From JACPNE01 sp964444465 (GTDB taxonomy: Archaea > Nanobdellota > Nanobdellia > SCGC-AAA011-G17 > JACPNG01), in assembly GCA_964444465.1 (NCBI GenBank), contig CAYUGZ010000008.1, positions 1-34,222 of the forward strand: DNA of 34,222 bases, in the 5' to 3' direction. Of this stretch, positions 6,984 through 16,019 are shown piece by piece. Each line of letters begins with the position of its first letter. Positions within the stretch are counted from its first letter, which is position 1. Position numbers and translations under genes: made by a program. Under the pieces are notes generated by a model. That model ran no database searches. It was given only the letters and a program-made list of their open reading frames with translations, and was not told where the DNA came from.

Positions 6984-8657
6984 ATGAAAACAATAGAAAA
7001 ACTAAAAAAAGATAAATTAATGTTCTCATTATTAATACTAGTTATAGTTCTTGGATTATTTTTAAGATTTAATGATTTCACTCAAACAAGATATTGGAAT
7101 GATGATCTTTCTACTGTTCCTTCAGGAATATTATGGTATTATCCACACTCATATTTTCCTGGATTATCAGGAAATTCAGAACCACCATTAGGAAATATTT
7201 TTATTGGGTTAGGCTGTATAAGTTCCGGAGAAGATTTTTCGGGGGTGTCTCAAATACAACCTGGATTTTATCCAGGCAGGCCTAGCTTAATTGCAGAACC
7301 ATTAATAAAATCAGAATTAAATTGTCACATCCCTATGTATATATTTGGGTTATTATTCTTTATAGCTATCATATTACTATCATTAACATTATTCAATAAA
7401 TATTCATCATTATATGTAATCTCTTTTTTTGCTTTTTTCCCATTTGTTCTAAGATATAGTAGGTGGATCCATGTAGACACATTAATGTTCTTTTTTGTTG
7501 TTTTAGGACATTTCTTTTTATACAAAGCATTCATAGAAGAAAAATATTCAAAAAAAGAACGTTTATTTTTCATATTAACTTTTAGTTCATTCGCATTAGC
7601 TACAGCTACAAAATTGACTGGAATTCCATTTTTTATATTTGGAGCATTTATACTATTTTTGAAATATAAAGAAGATATTTTCTCTTTAACAAAAGAAAAT
7701 TATAAAAAATTTCTGCCAATAATCATTCCATCAGCAATAATATCTGTATTTTTAATCTTATTACCATTTAAATTAAATCCAAAAAATATTTTTGATATGT
7801 TTGAGAACATAAGAACTGTACACAACCCATATAATAGTGGGCTCTCATTACATTTTGATTTTTATAAACAAATATTTGATTTTTTTCTTACTTTAAATAT
7901 CATAGATATGGTGTTAGCATTATTCTCAATTTTTATAGTATACAAATTAATTATAAAAAAGAAAAGTTTACAAGAAAAATTTATTCTATCTTTATTTACA
8001 TTTTATATAATCTCAATCTTTTTATTTAATTCATTAGAAATATTTAGAATAGCTTTTCCTTATACAATTGCATTACCAATTCTAATGGGATTAGCTTTTT
8101 CAAATAAAGAATATTCACTATTAAACATTATTAATAAAAACAGAAGAAGATTAATTTTCATCTTAATAATCCTAGTTTACATTTCTTATTCATTTTCAAT
8201 AGCATTATATTGGTCTCCTTATTTCTTAGAAGAAAATCCAATAGCATGTACTTTAAGTGATAAATGTTTTAAAAATGATAGAAGATTAAATTTTTTCTCT
8301 ACAGAGATAATAGCTGATGAACTTAATAAGATAATGGCAGATAATGAAACTTTTTTCCCAGGATCAGGAATACTTTATTATTATGTAAGACCAGAAGATG
8401 ATGCTCAAATGTATAATTTTGATATTAGTTTTCAAAGACAAATAGGAAGAACTCCAGGAATAGTTGACTACCTCACATATTATAGGCCTAATGGAAGAAT
8501 TCCTAGATATTTATTATTAGATCCATACACAAATGATGTTTTTGGTGAAGAGGAAAGATTAATAAAAGAAAGTATAACTCCTAAAGTAATTGTTAAAAAC
8601 AGAGGAAAAGAGATATTATACATATATGACATGTTTGAGTTAACAAATCAAAAATGA
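6984..8657 (+). CDS. Polytopic GT-C-type membrane glycosyltransferase (PMT/ArnT-like)
   Basis: The 557-residue protein has an N-terminal membrane helix, then a loop with YWNDDLST (D40, D41) where GT-C enzymes keep their acidic catalytic pair, followed by roughly ten hydrophobic segments to about residue 405 and a soluble extracytoplasmic C-terminal region. This layout fits enzymes that use polyprenyl-phosphate sugars outside the membrane. The next gene, overlapping by 4 bp (ATGA), is a DPM1-like GT2 that could make just such a donor. The 60 residues after the first loop (PGLSGNSEPPLGN and on) are unusual. No closer family is recognised. Confidence 0.7.
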   Translation: MKTIEKLKKDKLMFSLLILVIVLGLFLRFNDFTQTRYWNDDLSTVPSGILWYYPHSYFPGLSGNSEPPLGNIFIGLGCISSGEDFSGVSQIQPGFYPGRPSLIAEPLIKSELNCHIPMYIFGLLFFIAIILLSLTLFNKYSSLYVISFFAFFPFVLRYSRWIHVDTLMFFFVVLGHFFLYKAFIEEKYSKKERLFFILTFSSFALATATKLTGIPFFIFGAFILFLKYKEDIFSLTKENYKKFLPIIIPSAIISVFLILLPFKLNPKNIFDMFENIRTVHNPYNSGLSLHFDFYKQIFDFFLTLNIIDMVLALFSIFIVYKLIIKKKSLQEKFILSLFTFYIISIFLFNSLEIFRIAFPYTIALPILMGLAFSNKEYSLLNIINKNRRRLIFILIILVYISYSFSIALYWSPYFLEENPIACTLSDKCFKNDRRLNFFSTEIIADELNKIMADNETFFPGSGILYYYVRPEDDAQMYNFDISFQRQIGRTPGIVDYLTYYRPNGRIPRYLLLDPYTNDVFGEEERLIKESITPKVIVKNRGKEILYIYDMFELTNQK

Positions 8658-9328
8658 AGAATAAAATAACTGTAGTGATTCCAACACTCAATGAAGAAAA
8701 AACTATTAGAGATGTAATAAAAGGAGTAAAACCTTATTCTGATGAAATTATTGTAGTAGATGCTAAAAAAGCTAAAGATAAAACAGCAGATATAGCTAAA
8801 TCAATGAAAGTTAAAGTAATAAAAGATAATGGTAAAGGGCATGGAGCAGCTAAAAAAATTGGAATGAGGTTAGCAAAAAATCCAATTATAGTTTTGTTTG
8901 ATGCAGATGGTTCTCATGATCCAAAAGACATTCCTAAAATGGTTAAACATCTTACAGATAATAACCATGATTTAGTTGTAGGTTCAAGAATGACAGGAGG
9001 TAGTGATGAATTACATGGAACTTTTTCTAATTTTGCAAGAAACATTGGAGCTGGATTAATCCAATTAGCAATAAACTATAGATTTAATGTAAGATTAACA
9101 GATTGTGAAAATGGATTTAGAGCTATTAAAAAAAACATTATTAATGATTTAGATTTACAAGCAAATGATTTTGATATAGAAGAAGAGATGGTAATAAAAG
9201 CACTAAAAAAAGGATATAGTGTTGGAGAAGTTCCTACACATGAATATGAAAGAAAATATGGTGAATCAAATCTATCTCTTCCTAAGATAGGTTATAAATT
9301 TATTTGGAGATTAATAAGAAACTTATAA
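8654..9328 (+). CDS. GT2 polyprenyl-phosphate sugar synthase (DPM1-like)
   Basis: The 224-residue protein has VVIPTLNEEKTI, then FDADGSHDP (D83-A-D85) and the long conserved VVGSRMTGG, with CENGFRAI later; together these are typical of dolichol-phosphate-mannose/glucose synthase-like GT2 enzymes. It would charge a polyprenyl phosphate with one sugar on the cytoplasmic side for use by GT-C enzymes. It has no C-terminal transmembrane segments, so it is the soluble/peripheral type. IIVVDAKKAKDKT has AKKAKD where most members have DGSSTD, a slight oddity. It overlaps the GT-C gene upstream by 4 bp. Confidence 0.82.
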   Translation: MKNKITVVIPTLNEEKTIRDVIKGVKPYSDEIIVVDAKKAKDKTADIAKSMKVKVIKDNGKGHGAAKKIGMRLAKNPIIVLFDADGSHDPKDIPKMVKHLTDNNHDLVVGSRMTGGSDELHGTFSNFARNIGAGLIQLAINYRFNVRLTDCENGFRAIKKNIINDLDLQANDFDIEEEMVIKALKKGYSVGEVPTHEYERKYGESNLSLPKIGYKFIWRLIRNL

Positions 9329-9343
9329 TTATAGAGGATTTAT

Positions 9344-10300
9344 ATGATTAATAAAAATGTGCTAGTTACAGGAGGTTCAGGATTTCTAGGAACAGAATTA
9401 GTTAATAAATTATTAAAACAAGGAAGAAAAGTAAAAGTTTATGATATAAAAGATTGTAAAAACAAAGATGTTGAATTCATTAAAGAAGATATAAGAAACT
9501 TAGACAAATTAATTAATGCTTCAAAAAATATTGATGTTATCTATCATTTAGCTTCTCCTGTTCCACAATCAAAAATTGATTCTAAAGAATATAAAGAAGT
9601 AATTGTAGATGGAACTGAAAATGTATTGAAAGTATGTAAAAAAAATAAAATAAAAATGATTCATGTTTCTAGCTCTGGAGTTTATGGTATAGATAGAGAA
9701 GGAATAGTAAAAGAAGATGCTCCAAAAAAGCCAATGGGGGATTATGGAAATGGAAAATGGAATGCTGAATTAAAATGTAATGAATATGCAAAAAAAGGTG
9801 TAAAATTAGTTATTGTAAGGCCCATGGCTATAATAGGTCCAGGAGTTTATGGTGTATTTAAAAAATTTATTGGATTTATTCATAAAAATTATCCACTTGT
9901 TACTTTTGGTGATGGAAGTAATAGAATCCAATTAGTTAGTTTATCAGATACAGTAGATGCACTATTACTAGCTGAAAAATATAATAAAAGTGGAGAAACT
10001 TTTAACTTAGGTTCAGATAATATTCCAACTGTTAAAAGACAATTTAGAGTTTTGATAAGATATGCCAACTCTAAATCTCTCATAATCTCTATTCCAGCAA
10101 ATCTAGCTAAAATAATATTTAAAATTCTCTACACAATTAAAGTATCTCCACTTTCACCAGAACATTATTATATGCTAGATAAAAATTCAGTATTAGATAT
10201 AACAAAAGCTAAAGAACTTCTAAAATGGAAACCTAAGAAAAATAACATAAAAATGATGGAAGAAACATATGATTGGTATGTTAAATCAAAAGGTTTTTAA
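9344..10300 (+). CDS. Extended SDR: NAD-dependent epimerase/dehydratase family
   Basis: The 318-residue protein shows the NAD(P)-binding LVTGGSGFLG (7-16), a catalytic Ser in VSSSGVYG (about 110-111), and Y134-x3-K138 (YGNGK). The sequence resembles nucleotide-sugar epimerases/reductases. It lacks the T-D/S-E acidic motif of 4,6-dehydratases, so an epimerase or reductase is more likely. A ribosome-binding site (GAGG) lies 7 nt before the ATG. It follows the DPM1-like gene by 15 nt in the GT9 operon. Substrate unknown; 3-beta-HSD-like members of the same superfamily cannot be excluded. Confidence 0.8.
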   Translation: MINKNVLVTGGSGFLGTELVNKLLKQGRKVKVYDIKDCKNKDVEFIKEDIRNLDKLINASKNIDVIYHLASPVPQSKIDSKEYKEVIVDGTENVLKVCKKNKIKMIHVSSSGVYGIDREGIVKEDAPKKPMGDYGNGKWNAELKCNEYAKKGVKLVIVRPMAIIGPGVYGVFKKFIGFIHKNYPLVTFGDGSNRIQLVSLSDTVDALLLAEKYNKSGETFNLGSDNIPTVKRQFRVLIRYANSKSLIISIPANLAKIIFKILYTIKVSPLSPEHYYMLDKNSVLDITKAKELLKWKPKKNNIKMMEETYDWYVKSKGF

Positions 10301-10329
10301 GTCTCTCATTAAAATCACTAGAAAAGAAG

Positions 10330-11400
10330 ATGAAACAATTTTATCATGTAACAAAAAAACTATTAAAATCTAATTTTATTAGATTAGATTCTCCTTGTAA
10401 AGTTACTTTTGCTGTAACATATGCTTGTACATTTCTTTGTAAAACATGTAATATAGGTAGAAATTTCTTAGCAGATCCCAAAAAAATTGTAAAAGATGAA
10501 TTAAGTCATGAAGAGATTGGTAAAATTTTCAGAAATATAAAACCTTCATGGCTACAGATTACAGGTGGAGAACCGTTTATGAGAAATATGTATGAAATCT
10601 TAAAAACCATTGTAGAAAATAATGATGAACTTTATGCTATATCTACAACAACTAATGGTTTTGCTACACCACTTATAGTTGAATCTGTTAAAAAAATATT
10701 AACTTTAAAGATTCCTAGATTTGTTGTTTCAGTAAGTATAGATGGTTTTGAAAAAGACCATGAAGAAGTTAGAGGAATCAAAACTTCATTTGAAAAATGT
10801 ATAACCACATTTAATGAATTGAAAAAATTAGAAAATGAAAATTTTAATGTATTCATTAGCTATACTTCATCTCCACATAATATGGGTAAAATGGAAGAAT
10901 TTATTAAGAACATGAAAGAAAAATATAATATTGATTCTAAATATATTCATATGAATCTTTATCATACCTCATCTCACTTCTTCGGAAATACAAATCAACA
11001 AACAAGTGAAGAATATAATCAAAAAGTATTAAATGAAATAAGAACTTATAGAAAATATAAAAAAGGAAATGATTTTAAGGTTAATTTTCTTGAGCAAAGA
11101 TACTCTAAATTTTCTGAGGATTTTGTTAATACAGGAAAATCTCCTCTGCCTTGTAAAGCTCTAAATTCATCTTTTTTTCTAGATCCATATGGAAATATTT
11201 TTCCTTGTTTAGTATGGAGTAAAAAATTAGGTAATTTAAGAGATTATAATTATAAGATAGATAACTTATGGAAATCTCCAGAAGTAGTTAAAACTCAAAA
11301 AGATGCTAAAAATCTTAATTGTCCAAATTGCTGGACTCCTTGTGAAGCTTATCAAACTATTGCAGGAAACTTATCTAAAACTTTAGTTAAGATCTCCTAA
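10330..11400 (+). CDS. Radical SAM/SPASM enzyme
   Basis: The 356-residue protein has the CxxxCxxC cluster for the SAM-binding 4Fe-4S centre (C33, C37, C40) and TGGEPF, the GGEP SAM motif. A C-terminal SPASM-like region follows: PCKAL, DPYGNIFPC, and the cluster CPNCWTPCEAY (C331, C334, C338). SPASM enzymes carry extra FeS clusters and often modify peptides or sugars. Placed between an SDR and a GT-C enzyme in a glycan operon, it could modify a glycan, lipid or surface protein; the sequence gives no substrate. A 29-nt gap to the previous gene suggests co-transcription or a weak internal promoter. Confidence 0.83.
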   Translation: MKQFYHVTKKLLKSNFIRLDSPCKVTFAVTYACTFLCKTCNIGRNFLADPKKIVKDELSHEEIGKIFRNIKPSWLQITGGEPFMRNMYEILKTIVENNDELYAISTTTNGFATPLIVESVKKILTLKIPRFVVSVSIDGFEKDHEEVRGIKTSFEKCITTFNELKKLENENFNVFISYTSSPHNMGKMEEFIKNMKEKYNIDSKYIHMNLYHTSSHFFGNTNQQTSEEYNQKVLNEIRTYRKYKKGNDFKVNFLEQRYSKFSEDFVNTGKSPLPCKALNSSFFLDPYGNIFPCLVWSKKLGNLRDYNYKIDNLWKSPEVVKTQKDAKNLNCPNCWTPCEAYQTIAGNLSKTLVKIS

Positions 11401-11409
11401 ACAAAAACT

Positions 11410-11421
11410 CTTTTAAAATTC
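11410..11421 (+). promoter_or_regulatory. TATA box for the GT-C gene at 11439
   Basis: CTTTTAAAATTC, containing the palindrome TTTTAAAA, is centred about 23.5 nt before the ATG at 11439, inside the 38-bp gap after the radical SAM gene. The gene may have its own leaderless promoter. Confidence 0.5.
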
Positions 11422-11438
11422 ATATATTACTCATTTTC

Positions 11439-12959
11439 ATGGAAGAATCAAAAAAGAAATGGTATGAGGATTTCTTTAAAAATCCATATAATTTATTATT
11501 GATATTTATATTAATTTTAGCATTAGTAATAAGATTAAACTATTTTAATGATAATCAAGCAGTATGGTGGGATGAAGCTGAGTATTTATTACAAGCAAAA
11601 CATTGGGCTTTTGGTACCCCAAACACTGGATTCGGTGAGGTTAGACCAATTCTATTATCTTTTATATTATCTATATTTTATAGATTAGGTGGATCTGAAA
11701 TAACAGCTAGAATATTAATATTAATCTTCTCTATATTAGGAGTCTATTTAGCTTATTTGATTGGAAAAGAGATGTTTAATGAAGAAACTGGATTGATAAC
11801 TGCATTTCTATTATCTGTATTTTATTTAGAGGTATTTCACACAATAAGAGTTTTAGTAGACACCCCTGCTACAACAATGATCTTACTAGTTCTATTTTTA
11901 TTCTGGAAGGGTTATTATAAAGATAAAAGATATCTTTATTGGTTCGGGTTAGCATTTGCATTAGGTTTGATGATGAGGTTTACGACTGGACTTTATGCTT
12001 TAACATTATTAATCTATTTATTGATAACTGAAAGGTTTAGATTCTTAAAAATAAAAGAATTATGGATAGCTGTAGTTATAGCATTAGCAACTTTAATCCC
12101 TTTTTTCATTTGGTCTTATAGACAATATGGACATCCATTAAGACCAATATTAAGATCAGGAGGAGATGGATTAAAATATTCTATTGAAAAAGGTTTTGGA
12201 GAAGCAATTGGTAGATTAACAACATATGTTACTCAATCTCCACTCTATTTTAAAACAGTGTTATTAATATTAATAATAATTGGAATTTTATCTTTTTATA
12301 AATTGATAGTTGGGTTTGATCTTTTGATAAAAAGAAAAGATCCTTCATTGAATAAATATTTGTTCTTAATCTTATGGATATTAACTCCATTAATATATTT
12401 TAGCTTCTTTTTTCATGTATTTGATGTTAGATATCAACTTTCAGGATTTCCTGCATTATTTATAATAGCTGCTATGGGAACTATTGTTATATTTAATTCA
12501 TTGAAAAAATATAATAAACATTTAGCATTAGCTTTAGTTATAATTTTATTATTAACAGTTGGATACCAACAAACTATATTTACAAAACAAGTAGTTGATA
12601 GTAGATCATTAAGTTATGTACAATTTAAGTATGCTGGAGAATGGTTAAAAGAAAGAACAAATAAAGATGATGTAATATTCAATACAGGTGTACCTCAAAA
12701 CACATATTATACAGAAAGAGAAACATTTGGTCATGGTAAAGAAGAAAGTTTTAATGAAAGATTAAAAAATGGTAGAATAAAATATTTTGTTTTATCCAGA
12801 TTAGAATTAGCTCCAGATTGGGCTTATTCATATCCTCAACGTAATCCAGAAAAATTAAGGACTGTTTATGGTTGTGATAATGTGATATGCACAGAAGATC
12901 TTAATTCAATAGATCCAAACCAAATAGTTTTAATTATATATGAATTTATAGATGTTTAA
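11439..12959 (+). CDS. Polytopic GT-C membrane glycosyltransferase (PMT/GT39-like)
   Basis: The 506-residue protein opens with a membrane helix (about 17-33), then AVWWDEAEYLLQA: D45-E46 matches the DE catalytic pair in the first extracytoplasmic loop of protein mannosyltransferase/ArnT-type GT-C enzymes. About ten further hydrophobic helices run to about residue 380, followed by a soluble C-terminal part (RSLSYVQFKYAGEWLKER onward) typical of this family in archaea and bacteria. It likely transfers a sugar from a polyprenyl-phosphate donor to protein or glycan on the outer face. Its stop overlaps the opposing GT4 gene by 14 bp. Its own TATA box precedes it. Confidence 0.78.
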   Translation: MEESKKKWYEDFFKNPYNLLLIFILILALVIRLNYFNDNQAVWWDEAEYLLQAKHWAFGTPNTGFGEVRPILLSFILSIFYRLGGSEITARILILIFSILGVYLAYLIGKEMFNEETGLITAFLLSVFYLEVFHTIRVLVDTPATTMILLVLFLFWKGYYKDKRYLYWFGLAFALGLMMRFTTGLYALTLLIYLLITERFRFLKIKELWIAVVIALATLIPFFIWSYRQYGHPLRPILRSGGDGLKYSIEKGFGEAIGRLTTYVTQSPLYFKTVLLILIIIGILSFYKLIVGFDLLIKRKDPSLNKYLFLILWILTPLIYFSFFFHVFDVRYQLSGFPALFIIAAMGTIVIFNSLKKYNKHLALALVIILLLTVGYQQTIFTKQVVDSRSLSYVQFKYAGEWLKERTNKDDVIFNTGVPQNTYYTERETFGHGKEESFNERLKNGRIKYFVLSRLELAPDWAYSYPQRNPEKLRTVYGCDNVICTEDLNSIDPNQIVLIIYEFIDV

Positions 12960-14031
12960 TTACATCAATAAATTTATTTGTAGTTTTATTCCAATCAAAA
13001 TTCTTTGACCATTCAATTGATTGTTTTGACATTTTAGTTCTTAGTTTTTTATCTTTAATCAAAGTTATAATTTTCTTAAGCATATCTTCTTCTGTTTCTA
13101 CTAAATATCCTGTTTTATTATTAACAATTGAACTTTTTAATCCAGAAACATTAAAAGAGATTGCAGGAACTCCACATGCATTAGCTTCCAAAACTACAAT
13201 ACCCCATCCCTCCTTATAAGAAGGTGTAACAAAAACCCAAGAGTTTTGTAATAATTCTAATTTCTTCTTTTCTGAGACAAAACCAAAAAATTTAACATTA
13301 TTATTCAATCCAAGCTCACTAACTAAAGATTCAAGTGACTCTTTACTTTCTCCTCTACCAACAATATAAAGCTTAGCATCTTTAACTTGCTTTACAACAT
13401 CTTTCATCAAATTAATTAATATATCTACTCTTTTGTAATACATCAATCTTCCAACATGTAAAATTATAGGAGATTTACTTCTAATCTTATTATTGGGTCT
13501 CAATTTTTTATCTAATCCTAGATTTATAATATCTAAATTTTTAAATCCTAAATCAATTAAATCCCCTTTTTCAGATTTAGAAATTGCTAAAACTTTAGTA
13601 TTTTTATAAAAGATAGGCATTATACTAGATTCAATAAAATAAGCAATTAATGCAATAAGAAAAGGAATTTCTTTAAAGAAAATATCTCCAACAATATGAT
13701 AGATAATTGCAATTCTAGGTTTTCTGGAATATAACATAGTCATCCAAGGAGTTCCAGAAATATTTTCAAATATCAAATCATAGTTTTCTTTTCTAAATTT
13801 AGTAAAATAAAAAAATATAGCCAATAAATAAACTGTAGCAATATTTCCAGCTCTTATAATCTCTATTCCATCTATCTTATCATATCTTTTAGATCCTTGA
13901 TAATAACCACAAAAAAGAGTAACTTTATGTTTTTTCTTGATTAGTCTCTTTAGTATCTCATGTACATTAGTCTCTGCACCGCCAGCTCTTGGGTGAGTGA
14001 TATCTCTCCAATTTAAAGCCAATATTTTCAT
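12946..14031 (-). CDS. Glycosyltransferase family 4 (GT-B)
   Basis: The 361-residue protein starts MKILALNWRDITHPRAGGAE, the GGAE acceptor-side start common in GT4. It has LHVGRLMYYKRVD at 191-203 (donor domain start) and SYKEGWGIVVLEANACG, with E274 and E282 forming the E-x7-E donor motif. It would transfer a sugar to the lipid-linked glycan at the cytoplasmic face. It is the last gene of the minus-strand operon with the sugar-1-phosphate transferase, flippase and GT2; 37 nt separate it from the GT2 gene. Confidence 0.87.
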   Translation of the reverse strand: MKILALNWRDITHPRAGGAETNVHEILKRLIKKKHKVTLFCGYYQGSKRYDKIDGIEIIRAGNIATVYLLAIFFYFTKFRKENYDLIFENISGTPWMTMLYSRKPRIAIIYHIVGDIFFKEIPFLIALIAYFIESSIMPIFYKNTKVLAISKSEKGDLIDLGFKNLDIINLGLDKKLRPNNKIRSKSPIILHVGRLMYYKRVDILINLMKDVVKQVKDAKLYIVGRGESKESLESLVSELGLNNNVKFFGFVSEKKKLELLQNSWVFVTPSYKEGWGIVVLEANACGVPAISFNVSGLKSSIVNNKTGYLVETEEDMLKKIITLIKDKKLRTKMSKQSIEWSKNFDWNKTTNKFIDVIKHL

Positions 14032-14068
14032 TTTACACTCTATTCAAATAGTTTTACTGTATCAAAAG

Positions 14069-14776
14069 TTAGAAGTATATTTTTCTGCATTTCAACCACC
14101 ATAACTTCATAAGACTAACAAACATATATAATACATAAATAGTCTTAAAAGTGCTTCCCTCTCTATGAATAGTAGGAACATAAACCTCTTTAATAGAATA
14201 CCCTTTTTCTTTTAATTTCCATAATAATTCAACATCAAATGCAAAGTTCTTACATACAAAATTTCTATCTATATTCATTAATGTTTCACCTCTAAAAAAT
14301 TTAGCTCCTGCTTGGGTATCTCTAAATTTAAGCCCTAATATAAATCTCACAAGAGTATTCCATCCTCTACTTAAAAATTTTCTAAGGAATGGCTCATTTA
14401 CTCTAAAAAATGACTTTCCTTTCCATTTTGAAGCAATAACCATATCATACTTTTTCAAATCATTTATAATCTTTTTAATATAATTTAAATCAAAAGCATC
14501 ATCTGCATCTACATAACCTATATATTTATTCTTAGCTACTTTTAATCCCTCTAATATTGCTCCACCTTTTCCTAACTTCTCTGGAAAATCTAAATATTTC
14601 AAATTTTTGTGGGTTTTCTTCCAATTTTCTAAAATATTTATTGTTTCATCAGAACTACCATTAGATACAACTAAAATATTTATCTTATTTCTGAATACTT
14701 TATTCAAAGAACTTAAAGTACTTCTTATTCTTTTCTCTTCATTGTATGCTGGAATGACTAATGTCAGATCTGACAT
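14069..14776 (-). CDS. GT2 polyprenyl-phosphate glycosyltransferase (DPM1/Alg5-like)
   Basis: The 235-residue protein reads LTLVIPAYNEEKRI, VVSNGSSDETI and GYVDADDAF (D90-A-D92-D93), then DTQAGAKFFRGE, the conserved signature of the DPM1/Alg5-like GT2 group. It would make polyprenyl-phosphate-sugar or add a sugar to the lipid-linked chain. A C-terminal hydrophobic stretch (TIYVLYMFVSLMKLWWL) suggests membrane association. Its start lies inside the flippase gene (38-bp overlap), showing translational coupling in the operon. Confidence 0.84.
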   Translation of the reverse strand: MSDLTLVIPAYNEEKRIRSTLSSLNKVFRNKINILVVSNGSSDETINILENWKKTHKNLKYLDFPEKLGKGGAILEGLKVAKNKYIGYVDADDAFDLNYIKKIINDLKKYDMVIASKWKGKSFFRVNEPFLRKFLSRGWNTLVRFILGLKFRDTQAGAKFFRGETLMNIDRNFVCKNFAFDVELLWKLKEKGYSIKEVYVPTIHREGSTFKTIYVLYMFVSLMKLWWLKCRKIYF

Positions 14777-16019
14777 CTTTTGAAACCCCCACTATAACTA
14801 AAGACAAGATAAATAATATAACCATTAAATAAAACAATATCATTATTATTTGTAGTAAAGTGTCGTGAAATACCCATATTAAGGAAATTTCTAATAAATT
14901 GAATATAACCAACAAATAAATAAACTTTGTTTTTCCTATAGCAAGACTATACAATGAGATAGTATATACAAATGTGAATAATAAAATAACTAATGAATAA
15001 AACCATATCAAATTAGAAATTCCTAAATAATTTGGCCCATAAGACAATCTTATAATAAAATCTGAAAATAAGTAAAAAATAGAGATAACTGGAATAGACG
15101 CAATTAAAATAAAAAATAATGACTTATAAAGTAGAGATTTAGAATGTTTTTTCTTGTAGTAGAGTTCAGAGACTTTGGCAAACATAACTTGCCCTATAGA
15201 AAACGTCCCAAAAAAAACAGCTTTTCCTATTAATGCTAGAGCAGCATACAATCCAGCATTAACCTCATCAAAAAAATGTTTTACTAATACAATATCGACA
15301 GTGTATAAAGAAGTTAAAACTAATAAAGTAAATCCTATAGGTAAAGAATAAGAATATATCTCTTTAGTAATAAATTTTTCTTTTTTAATCATAAAAAACT
15401 TTCTCAATGGAATAGTTGATAATATAAATGCGAACATAGCAGATAATACAAATGCTAAAACTCCTGCATTAACTGCAAATCCAATATAAACTAAAATAAA
15501 TGCTATAACTAATTTTAACAAAGATTCTAATAAATAATTGAAACCATAGCTAGAGAATTTTTGTAACCCTTGTAGTATTCCTCTAGTTACAGGAATAACA
15601 CCTGCAAACAATATAAAGAAACTAATTAATATTAATGGCAATTTTTGTATATGTAAAAAACTAGCTATTAATGGACTAAAAATTATTAAAAAAACAACTA
15701 TTAAAGAACTAGATATAAATAATTTTCTTAATGATCTAATTAAAAGATAAGCAATCTTATTATATTCATTTTTAATTTTTAGATCAGAAACAAATTTTGC
15801 TATACTATTTTGTATAGCTAACACAAAAACATTGAATAAATAAACTAATGCTATTAAAGTTCCTAACACTCCATAATCTCCAGGTCCTAATACCCTACCC
15901 ATATAAAATTGAAATAAGAATCCAATTATATTTGCTAGATTAAAAGCTATAAATATCAAAAAATTATCTTTGATTAATAGCTGACTACTGTTAAATATTG
16001 AAATTAATTTATGTATCAT
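14739..16019 (-). CDS. Oligosaccharide flippase (Wzx/MOP superfamily)
   Basis: The protein is almost entirely membrane helices, about 12-14. The N-terminal part is typical of Wzx-type flippases: FIAFNLANIIGFLFQFYMGR, then VLGPGDYGVLGTLIALVYLF. It would move the lipid-linked oligosaccharide across the membrane before transfer by AglB. I use the ATG at 16019 (426 aa), which overlaps the stop of the upstream transferase gene as ATGA; a TTG at 16028 would add three residues. Its position between the first-step transferase and the glycosyltransferases fits the role. Confidence 0.85.
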   Translation of the reverse strand: MIHKLISIFNSSQLLIKDNFLIFIAFNLANIIGFLFQFYMGRVLGPGDYGVLGTLIALVYLFNVFVLAIQNSIAKFVSDLKIKNEYNKIAYLLIRSLRKLFISSSLIVVFLIIFSPLIASFLHIQKLPLILISFFILFAGVIPVTRGILQGLQKFSSYGFNYLLESLLKLVIAFILVYIGFAVNAGVLAFVLSAMFAFILSTIPLRKFFMIKKEKFITKEIYSYSLPIGFTLLVLTSLYTVDIVLVKHFFDEVNAGLYAALALIGKAVFFGTFSIGQVMFAKVSELYYKKKHSKSLLYKSLFFILIASIPVISIFYLFSDFIIRLSYGPNYLGISNLIWFYSLVILLFTFVYTISLYSLAIGKTKFIYLLVIFNLLEISLIWVFHDTLLQIIMILFYLMVILFILSLVIVGVSKDVRSDISHSSIQ

